Assembly (NCBI RefSeq): GCF_900182665.1
Contig: NZ_FXTL01000023.1
Coordinates: 1-37,916 of the forward strand
Reading direction: 5' to 3'
Origin: Propioniciclava tarda
Lineage (GTDB): Bacteria; Actinomycetota; Actinomycetes; Propionibacteriales; Propionibacteriaceae
Length of the DNA stretch: 37,916 nt
Below the pieces are notes generated by a model. It saw only the letters and a list, made by a program, of their open reading frames with translations. It ran no database searches and was not told the origin of the DNA. This document shows, piece by piece, positions 32,146 to 37,916 of the stretch. Numbering within the stretch: the first letter of the stretch is position 1; each line of letters opens with the position of its first letter. Position numbers and translations under genes: made by a program.

Positions 32146-33057
32146 GTGGACGGCCTGCGGCGCACCTGGCGTCCCGACTGGCCGTGCCCCGTCGGGCAGA
32201 TCTGGTCAACCTGGCGCCGTGGGGCGGGTGATCCGACGTATCGGATCGAGTCCGGACGCCACTGGCGCGGCCTGGGGACGCCGGCGGGTCCGGCGACGCT
32301 GTGCGTCGCGGTGGACGCGACCGCTGGCGAGGTGGTCGCCGAGGCGTGGGGTCCGGGCGCGCCGTGGGCCCTCGATCACCTGCCCGGGATGCTCGGCGCG
32401 GACGACTCTCGCGCGGGCATGCCTGGGCTGCACGAGGCAGTGCGTCGTGCCGATCATCAGTACCCGCACTGGCGGGTGGGGCGCGGCGGCTACGTCCTGG
32501 ACGCGTTGACGCCCGCGATCATCGAGCAGAAGGTGACCGGCCAGGAGGCATTCGCCGGCTTCCGGCGCCTCGTGACGCAGTACGGAACGGTCGCGCCGGG
32601 GCCGGGTGCCGCCCTGCGGCTCTACGTGCAGCCGGACGCCTCGGCCCTGCGGCGGGTGCCGTCCTGGGAGTGGCTGCGCATGAGCATCGACAGCGCGCGC
32701 TCGACGACGCTGGTCCGGGCGGCGAGGGTCGCGGACGCCCTGCAGCGCACCGTGGGGCGTCCGGACGCCGAGCGCCTGCTCTGCGCCGTCCCCGGCATCG
32801 GGGTGTGGACCGCGGCGGAGGTGCGGTCGCGCGCTCACGGCGATCCGGATGCGGTGTCGTTCGGCGACTACCACGTGGCCCGCAGCATCGGCTGGGCGCT
32901 GATCGGCGAGGAGATCGACGACGCCGCGCTCGCCGAACTGCTGGAGCCCTATCGGGGGCATCGGTACCGAGTGCAGCGCCTACTGGAACTGGCCGGCTAC
33001 TCGCACCCGCGTCGTGGCGCCCGGATGGCGCCGCGGACGCACTTACCAGTCCGCTGA
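32146..33057 (+). CDS. AlkA-like DNA glycosylase (HhH-GPD)
   Basis: 303 residues from GTG 32146. It is a DNA-3-methyladenine glycosylase II-type repair enzyme. The C-terminal half has the helix-hairpin-helix plus Gly/Pro/Asp module: TPAIIEQKVTGQEAFAGFRR, LCAVPGIGVWTAAEVRSRA, then DAVSFGDYHVARSIGWAL, where the Asp of GDYH is the probable catalytic residue. LLEPYRGHRYRVQRLLELAG ends the fold. The N-terminal region (LRRTWRPDWPCPVGQIWSTW) is the actinobacterial variant. It stands alone, divergent from the transporter gene. Confidence 0.88.
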   Translation: MDGLRRTWRPDWPCPVGQIWSTWRRGAGDPTYRIESGRHWRGLGTPAGPATLCVAVDATAGEVVAEAWGPGAPWALDHLPGMLGADDSRAGMPGLHEAVRRADHQYPHWRVGRGGYVLDALTPAIIEQKVTGQEAFAGFRRLVTQYGTVAPGPGAALRLYVQPDASALRRVPSWEWLRMSIDSARSTTLVRAARVADALQRTVGRPDAERLLCAVPGIGVWTAAEVRSRAHGDPDAVSFGDYHVARSIGWALIGEEIDDAALAELLEPYRGHRYRVQRLLELAGYSHPRRGARMAPRTHLPVR

Positions 33058-33301
33058 CGGCCCGTCGGGGCGTCCTACACAGGAGGTTCCGTCCGCGCCA
33101 GTCAGCTCGAAGGCTGGCGATGATGAGGCGAGACCCGGGGCGACGAGCATCAGCGCCAGGGTCGCGCCGAGAGGCGGCGGCCAGCACCCCAAGCCGATGT
33201 AGTTGACGAGGCCAAACTGGTCACCGAAGCTCTCGAGCGCGATGACGCAGCGCTAGACGCGCCAGGGCTCTCGTCGCGGACAGCTGTTGTGGGCGTCCTG
33301 C

Positions 33302-34192
33302 TCAGGCAGCCCTGCGGACGAGCCGAAGACGGCCACCGTGGGCCGCGAGCAAGGTCCGGATCGAGGCCAGGAAACTTCTCGGATCGTCGATCACCTCGGC
33401 GGCGCGGAAGCGTGCGACCACCCAGCCCAGCTCCGTGAGCTCACGATCGCGAGCGCGGTCACGAAGCACGTCGGCGGGCCTGGTGTGCCACTGATCGCCA
33501 TCGATCTCGACCACCACCCCGGCGGCGTCGAACACCAAGTCGCCGTAGCCGATGAGGCGTCCGGTCGTCGACAGGATCGGCCGGTTGGCGGTCCAGTTGA
33601 CGATGCCCGCGCGGCGCAGCTCCACGTGAGCACGGCGCTCAGCCCAGGACCACGGCTGGTCGCGGGAGTCGTGGAGGAGCCGTCGCACAGCCCGGCGCCC
33701 GCGCCGCGCCGGACGCATGGCGAATGCGCTGTGCAGCGCTTCGAGCCGAGCGCCCCGACGGAGCGCGTGATCGATGCTCGCCCCGTCCGTGGACTCGGCC
33801 AGGTCAAGCGCCGTCAGCGTGGGGGCGGTAAGTGCCAGCAGACCCGTCCGCACCACCAACTCAGGCGGGATGCGGCGCTTACTGGCCCTCAGCCAGGCTC
33901 TCGATCTCAGCCGCTGCGAAGCCACATCGAGCACGACGGGTGGCCGCCCGGACGGGTCCTGCAACCACGCAGCGGTGGCGCCGAAGAAAATTGCGTCCGG
34001 GTCGGCGAGACAGACGGCCAGGGCTCGGATGCGGGGGTCGTCTGAGGCGGCCGTGGCCGCGTAGAGCCCGGGCAGCACCGAGGTGATCTCGCCCGTGCGC
34101 CGCGCCCACTCGATCGCGTGCGTGAGCGGGCACGTGTCGGCCCGACGCACGACCCCGTGGGTGGCCAGCAGCTCTGCCAGTTCGTTGTTCAC
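33302..34192 (-). CDS. AbiEi-like/DUF559 domain protein
   Basis: 296 residues from GTG 34192 (VNNELAELLATHGVVRRADT); TTG 34201 is an alternative. The N-terminus resembles the winged-helix domain of type IV antitoxins of the AbiEi kind (LTHAIEWARRTGEITSVLPG, LYAATAAS). The C-terminus is a DUF559 domain with a Vsr/PD-(D/E)XK-like nuclease fold: GRLIGYGDLVFDAAGVVVEI, DGDQWHTRPADVLRDRARDR and ELGWVVARFRAAEVIDDPRS. This pairing is frequent in actinobacteria and its function is unproven. No partner toxin gene lies beside it. The gap before it (33058-33301) has nothing I can assign. Confidence 0.82.
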   Translation of the reverse strand: MNNELAELLATHGVVRRADTCPLTHAIEWARRTGEITSVLPGLYAATAASDDPRIRALAVCLADPDAIFFGATAAWLQDPSGRPPVVLDVASQRLRSRAWLRASKRRIPPELVVRTGLLALTAPTLTALDLAESTDGASIDHALRRGARLEALHSAFAMRPARRGRRAVRRLLHDSRDQPWSWAERRAHVELRRAGIVNWTANRPILSTTGRLIGYGDLVFDAAGVVVEIDGDQWHTRPADVLRDRARDRELTELGWVVARFRAAEVIDDPRSFLASIRTLLAAHGGRLRLVRRAA

Positions 34193-34240
34193 GCCACACA
34201 AGTAGGCGCGGAGGCCCGGAATTTTGCACCGTCCACAGGG

Positions 34241-34329
34241 CGAACCCAGATTTGGTCGCTTTCAAGGGCCAAATCCGTCCGGAACTGCGCTTCGGAGCCA
34301 CTGAGAGTGCTGAAAACCGGGTTGGTCGC
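34241..34329. repeat. Dispersed intergenic palindrome, copy 4
   Basis: Left arm GCGAACCCAGATTTGG, then CGCTTTCAAG (34240-34265). Right arm CTGAGAGTGCTG followed by AAAACCGGGTTGGTCGC (34301-34329). It is the most diverged copy on the left arm. Confidence 0.65.
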
Positions 34330-34529
34330 GGCAAGCCACCCGAGCGTTGACTTTTCGGCGCAGCGATAGCGACCAGCCCGGTCGAGGGCCCCGTGATCAT
34401 TCAAGCCTCGGGCCCGCGTCGGGAGCTACCGCACGGATGAGCCCCACTCTCCGTCCCCGCCCGGCGTGCCGCCTGACTAGGTGCGCGCAAACGTCAGCTG
34501 CCCGGCATCCCCGTCATAGAGAGCGTGAC
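34330..34529. other. Intergenic remainder next to palindrome copy 4
   Basis: The whole gap from 34193 to 34529 is 337 bp. Apart from the palindrome at 34241-34329 I see no start codon with a ribosome binding site, no tRNA and no clear terminator in it. Confidence 0.5.
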
Positions 34530-35699
34530 TCAGACGCGCAGCTCGTCGATCAGCCGCGCGAGGAAGGCCTCGCACTCGGCCAACTGGTCGAGCGCGATGG
34601 ACTCGTCCGGACGGTGCGCGTCCCCGATATCGCCCGGACCACAGACCACGCACGGGATCCCGCCGGCCGTGTAGACCCCAGCTTCGGTGCCGTAGGTGAC
34701 CTTGTCGGGAGTCGATTCCAGACCCAAGGCGACCCCCAACTGCACGACCTCGGCGTCCGCCGGCATGTCCAATCCGACCGTGGACGCCGCCACTTCCATC
34801 ACCACCGATGACGCCGCGTTCTCGGCCTTCATCCGCTGCTCCAGCGCCGAGCAGAAGTCGCGGAGCTCGTCCAGCACGACGGCATCCTCCACCGAAGGCA
34901 GCGCACGGAATTCGAGGGTGATCCGGCACGTCTCGGGGACGATGTTCACCCCGTTCCCGCCCGCGATCATGTTCACGGACGCCGACGTGTACGGCAGCGG
35001 GTAGGCGTCGTCGAACGGCCCATGGGCCTTCCACGCGTCCGCTCGACCGCGCCAGTACCGGACGATCTCCGCGGCATATTCGATCGCGTTCACCCCGCTG
35101 TGCGTCAGCGACGAGTGCGCCGGGACGCCCGTCAGCGTCACGTGGACCAGGTTGATCGACTTGTGGCCGCGGATCATCGCCATCATGGACGGCTCCCCCA
35201 CGAACCCCAGCCGGGGCGACAGCCCCGCCTCGTGCACGGACGCCACGAACGGCGGCGCCCCGACGCACCCGACCTCTTCGTCGTACGACAGGCCGATGTG
35301 CACGGGCTCACGCAAGGGGCGCTCCAGCATCGCCGGCAAAGCAGCCAGGCAGCAGGCCAGGAAGCCCTTCATGTCGGCGGTCCCGCGTCCGATGAGACGT
35401 CCGTCGCGCTCAACCACCTCGAACGGGTCGGACGTCCACGCCTGCCCGTCCACCGGGACGCAGTCCGAGTGCCCTGACAGCAGCACCCCGCCCCGGACGC
35501 CGCCGGAAGCATCCGGCACGGTCACGACGAGGTTCGCCTTGCGACCGTCCGGCGTCGGGAAGACGTTCACGATCGCCCCCAGGCCGCGGGCCGCCGCGGC
35601 CACGTCCTCGATCAACGGCAGGTTGGATTCGCGGCTGGTGGTGTCGTACGCGACCAGCCGGCTGAGCCAGGTGCGGGTCTCTGCGCTGGGATGGGCCAT
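34530..35699 (-). CDS. argE: M20-family deacetylase, ArgE-like
   Basis: 389 residues. It is a zinc-dependent amidohydrolase related to acetylornithine deacetylase, which frees ornithine in arginine synthesis. Metal ligands and catalytic residues are visible: GVLLSGHSDCVPVDGQAW (His), GRGTADMKGFLACC (Asp), YDEEVGCVGAPPF (catalytic Glu and ligand Glu) and CGPGDIGDAHRPDESIALDQ (His). The dimerisation domain lies between (HKSINLVHVTLTGVPAHSSL). No other arginine gene is near, so a related N-acyl amino acid substrate is possible. ATG at 35699. Confidence 0.88.
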   Translation of the reverse strand: MAHPSAETRTWLSRLVAYDTTSRESNLPLIEDVAAAARGLGAIVNVFPTPDGRKANLVVTVPDASGGVRGGVLLSGHSDCVPVDGQAWTSDPFEVVERDGRLIGRGTADMKGFLACCLAALPAMLERPLREPVHIGLSYDEEVGCVGAPPFVASVHEAGLSPRLGFVGEPSMMAMIRGHKSINLVHVTLTGVPAHSSLTHSGVNAIEYAAEIVRYWRGRADAWKAHGPFDDAYPLPYTSASVNMIAGGNGVNIVPETCRITLEFRALPSVEDAVVLDELRDFCSALEQRMKAENAASSVVMEVAASTVGLDMPADAEVVQLGVALGLESTPDKVTYGTEAGVYTAGGIPCVVCGPGDIGDAHRPDESIALDQLAECEAFLARLIDELRV

Positions 35700-35764
35700 G
35701 CCCTAGTTCTATCAGGACGCCTCCGCGCGGGTAGTGTCGAGGCTAGCCACGCGAAGGAGGACCC

Positions 35765-36253
35765 ATGACCGACGCCCCCCTGCACGCCGAGGGCATCACC
35801 CTCCTCGGCGATCTCATCGGCGGACGCCGCGTGGCCATGCTCACCACCCGCACCGTCGACGGCGGCCTGGCCAGTTGCCCGCACGCCCTCCCGGAGCGGG
35901 CGTTCGACGGCTCGCTGTGGTTCATCTCCCGCGCGGACGCCCCACAGGTCGCCGACATCGAGGCTGATCCGCTGGTGAACGTCTCCCTGTCAGACGGGAC
36001 GGCCCTGTCCCTCAACGGACGCGCTCTCATCTCCGACGATCCGCAGCTCAAGCGGCGCGCCTGGGACGACGTCATGGCTCAGTGGTTCGGCTGCGGGCCC
36101 GATGACCCCGCCCTGGTCCTGCTCATCGTCGAGGTGCTCGCCGCCGAATATTGGGAGCTGCCCGGACGCCCGCCGACCCTGATTCCCCTTGTCAGAGACG
36201 TGGTTGACGTGGGTCGTCCGGCTCTGGACGGCGACGAGGAACTGTCCGACTGA
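35765..36253 (+). CDS. Pyridoxamine 5'-phosphate oxidase-fold protein
   Basis: 162 residues. It is a split-beta-barrel flavin-binding protein of the general-stress-protein-26 kind. Seen are LGDLIGGRRVAMLTTRTVDG, SCPHALPERAFDGSLWFISR, DAPQVADIEADPLVNVSLSD, ALSLNGRALISDDPQLKRRA, WDDVMAQWFGCGPDDPALVL and VLAAEYWELPGR, matching this family. It may bind FMN or F420 or sense stress; the function is not shown. AAGGAGG precedes ATG 35765. Confidence 0.88.
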   Translation: MTDAPLHAEGITLLGDLIGGRRVAMLTTRTVDGGLASCPHALPERAFDGSLWFISRADAPQVADIEADPLVNVSLSDGTALSLNGRALISDDPQLKRRAWDDVMAQWFGCGPDDPALVLLIVEVLAAEYWELPGRPPTLIPLVRDVVDVGRPALDGDEELSD

Positions 36254-36572
36254 GTCCGGACGCCGCGGCCGCCGGTCTGCGGTGCCTGGCGGCTCCGGGA
36301 GCGGGTCCCAACACGGAGGGCCACGAGCACTCCACCGGCAAGCGATCACGCCTCCGCGGACCTGCGCACGACCACCTTCAACGCGCACCAGCGCCGCTCC
36401 ACGGTTCGAACCCCCAGCGGGCAGCAGCGCGGTGACGCCACGTTCGGCCTCCACCATCACCGCGCGCCAGCGCCACTCAAGGGTTCAAGCCCCAGCGGCC
36501 GCAGGCCGGTCATCCAAGGTCGGTTCCACCCCTGAAGCATCGATCACGGATCGCACCCGATGTTGAGCACCT
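36254..36572. other. Intergenic stretch with a 40-bp imperfect direct repeat
   Basis: No gene is seen. Segment 36382-36422 (CGCGCACCAGCGCCGC, then GGTTCGAACCCCCAGCGGG) recurs at 36463-36500 (CGCGCCAGCGCCACTC, then GGTTCAAGCCCCAGCGGCC). The GGTTCGAACCC block resembles a tRNA T-loop, but the flanking bases do not pair, so this is not a tRNA. Confidence 0.55.
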
Positions 36573-37502
36573 CTAGCCCCTGGGCTCCGCTGCGAGGAAG
36601 GCGTCGATCTCGGACGCCGTCGGTGCGGTCGCCGGTCCGCGACGCGTGACCTTGATGGCCGCTCCGGCGTTCGCGCGGCGGGCGGCGGTGATCCAGTCCG
36701 TGCCGAGGGCGTGCTCGGCCACGATGATCCCCGTGTGCGCATCCCCCGCGCCGTTCGTGTCGATGGGCTTGCGCGGGAAGCCGTCCACCACGGTCGTCCG
36801 ACCGTTCATCGCGACGGCGCACCCCCGCGGACCGTCGCGCACGATCGCCACCTTGCCGCGCGGCAGGAGTCGTTCGATCGCGGACGCCGCCTCGCCCATC
36901 CCCGTGAGCCCAACGAGCGCCTTGGACTCGTCGGCGTTTCCCGTCCACACGTCGGTCACCGCCAGCATCGCGGCTTGCACCTCCGCGGACAGGCCAGCGA
37001 AGGCGGCGCCCGGATCCAGGACGATCTCGACGGTGTCCGGCAGCGTCGGCAGCCAGGCGAGCAGCGGGTCCCGCGTAGACGCCACCGCCAGCGAGTACCC
37101 GGTGACGCACACGACATCGCCCGCCTGCGGGTCGGCGAGCGCCAACGACTCCACCGAGATGCGCCGCTCGGCGGCCATGGTGGTGACGAAGGTCCGCTCG
37201 GCGCTGGGCTCGACCATGACGAAGCAGACGCCGGTGTCGACGTCCGGAACCGGCGGCATCGACCACGTGACACCCTCGGATCCGAGGGCCGCACGCACGA
37301 GGTCGCCGTTCTCGCCCGTGCCGATCGCGCCCGCGTGCACGCACGTCGCCCCTTGTCGCGCAGCGGCGAGCAGGATGTTCACCGCTCCCCCGGCGGCCCG
37401 GGCGTACGACGTCGCCATCACGTTGTCGCCCCGGGCCGGCAGGCCCGGCACCTCGACCGTGACGTCCACCAGCGCCTGTCCCGTGTGGATGACCCGAGGC
37501 AT
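36573..37502 (-). CDS. PfkB-family carbohydrate kinase
   Basis: 309 residues from ATG 37502, with AAGGAGG just upstream; a longer start at 37523 is less likely. It is a ribokinase-fold sugar kinase. Seen are MPRVIHTGQALVDVTVEVPG, ARAAGGAVNILLAAARQGA, GTGENGDLVRAALGSEGV, DVWTGNADESKALVGLTG, VAIVRDGPRGCAVAMNGRTT and the PfkB signature PIDTNGAGDAHTGIIVAEHA, where the Asp of GAGD is the catalytic base. The substrate could be ribose, fructose, adenosine or another sugar; no neighbour narrows it. Confidence 0.93.
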   Translation of the reverse strand: MPRVIHTGQALVDVTVEVPGLPARGDNVMATSYARAAGGAVNILLAAARQGATCVHAGAIGTGENGDLVRAALGSEGVTWSMPPVPDVDTGVCFVMVEPSAERTFVTTMAAERRISVESLALADPQAGDVVCVTGYSLAVASTRDPLLAWLPTLPDTVEIVLDPGAAFAGLSAEVQAAMLAVTDVWTGNADESKALVGLTGMGEAASAIERLLPRGKVAIVRDGPRGCAVAMNGRTTVVDGFPRKPIDTNGAGDAHTGIIVAEHALGTDWITAARRANAGAAIKVTRRGPATAPTASEIDAFLAAEPRG

Positions 37503-37594
37503 CGCCCCTCCTTCGGACCGCATCGTGGCGACGACGCTAGTGCATCGCCGCCAGCCCGTCCGTCACGCCCCGTCGTCGCGCCAGCCGGTACGAA

Positions 37595-37730
37595 GGGACG
37601 CCGTCAGCGGACTCCGCTACGGCGACCGTGACGCGAGATCGATCGGAGAAGGTCCGTCTTCGGGGACGCCGTCAGCGGACTCCGCTCCGGCGACCGTGAC
37701 GCGAGATCGATCGGAGAAGGTCCGTCTTCG
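37595..37730. repeat. 68-bp tandem duplication beside the transposase fragment
   Basis: Copies 37595-37662 and 37663-37730 differ at only one base (GCTACGG against GCTCCGG). Both begin GGGACGCCGTCAGCGG and end GGTCCGTCTTCG. The second copy touches the start of the transposase fragment. Near identity indicates a recent event. Confidence 0.92.
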
Positions 37731-37734
37731 TGTC

Positions 37735-37916
37735 GCTTGCCAGCGTGATGGGACCACCGTGTTCCGCGAGATGCCCAACCGGGACGCGATCCTCGCCTTC
37801 GGAACCCCCTCCGCCCCGCTCCTGCTGGCGGTATCGGACAACGGGTCGCAGATGATCGCCACCGGCACCCGCCGGTTCATGGCCCTGGTCGCGATCGCGC
37901 AACACTTCGGCCGGCC
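37735..37916 (+). mobile_element. IS3-type (integrase-core) transposase fragment at the window edge
   Basis: In the frame starting at 37735 the plus strand reads TTVFREMPNRDAILAFG, then LLLAVSDNGSQMIATGTRRF and MALVAIAQHFGRP up to the window edge. SDNG-QM followed by FM-AIAQHFGRP is the conserved second catalytic block of integrase-core transposases of the IS3 group; the Asp of SDNGS is a catalytic residue. The N-terminal part with the first catalytic Asp is missing upstream, where the 68-bp duplication lies instead, so this copy is 5'-truncated in the window. What follows beyond the edge is unknown. Confidence 0.75.

Noticed and set aside
36404-36414. GGTTCGAACCC, resembling a tRNA T-loop.
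   Set aside because: The flanking bases do not form a T-stem, and no acceptor or anticodon arm is present.
37617-37880. Minus-strand frame with a helix-turn-helix-like segment (VPKARIASRLGISRNTV).
   Set aside because: The opposite strand in the same place reads as a convincing integrase-core transposase (SDNGSQM, AIAQHFGRP), so the helix-turn-helix reading is most likely a shadow.
1-37916. CRISPR arrays, rRNA genes and replication origin.
   Set aside because: No regularly spaced direct repeats with unique spacers, no rRNA-like sequence and no DnaA-box cluster were found. The only tandem arrays are the 24-, 33-, 60- and 68-bp repeats and the 106-bp duplication listed.

Overview
The window is high-GC DNA (roughly 70% by eye) with dense genes, frequent GTG/TTG starts and typically actinobacterial gene content: a tRNA adenosine deaminase with its acidic partner protein, a LigB-type ATP-dependent DNA ligase, a DinB-family enzyme and a CEYCGC-type hemerythrin protein. 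A member of the Propionibacteriales or a related actinobacterium fits best, but this is inference from gene content. No rRNA gene is present to settle it.

Left edge (1-2200): the last codons and right end of an ISL3-type insertion sequence run into the 3' end of a lower-GC secreted-protein gene. Next come a stretch without genes, a decayed GH3 glycosidase (nonsense codon, internal deletion, frameshift) and a 16-bp perfect inverted repeat.

Centre left (2204-12425, minus strand): an ethanolamine-utilisation bacterial microcompartment (BMC) operon. Its order is eutN, eutA, eutB, eutC, eutL, acylating aldehyde dehydrogenase, eutM, eutQ, eutJ, a tandem-BMC shell protein, a 99-residue protein resembling the EutQ N-terminus, and phosphotransacetylase. 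All junctions are tight or overlapping except a 124-bp gap before eutM. EutBC cleaves ethanolamine to acetaldehyde and ammonia using adenosylcobalamin, and EutA reactivates it. The aldehyde dehydrogenase makes acetyl-CoA, Pta makes acetyl-phosphate, and EutQ may make acetate. EutL, EutM, the tandem-BMC protein and EutN would build the shell. No regulator, permease, adenosyltransferase or EutG-type alcohol dehydrogenase lies in the window.

Centre (12580-24300): a DMT transporter, tRNA-Ser(CGA) with a terminator, tadA (disrupted in frame by a tandem REP-like repeat) and its partner, upp, a nei pseudogene whose 3' end is tandemly duplicated, an intact GH3 beta-glucosidase, a small membrane protein ending in a 33-bp minisatellite, an unknown protein and a large RND pump carrying a coiled-coil insertion.

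Right (24400-37916): NRAMP-like debris, a hemerythrin-GNAT fusion, a DUF1345 membrane protein, a DinB protein, class I aldolase plus GNAT, LigB, a DMT transporter with a His-rich tail, an AlkA-like glycosylase, an AbiEi/DUF559 protein, an M20 deacetylase, a PNPOx-like protein, a PfkB kinase and, at the edge, an integrase-core transposase fragment.

Two signals cut across the genes. A roughly 80-90 bp imperfect palindrome occurs in four separate intergenic gaps (19267, 25872, 30838, 34241). The hexamer GCGTCC/GGACGC is strongly over-represented in core genes but absent from the first 970 bases.
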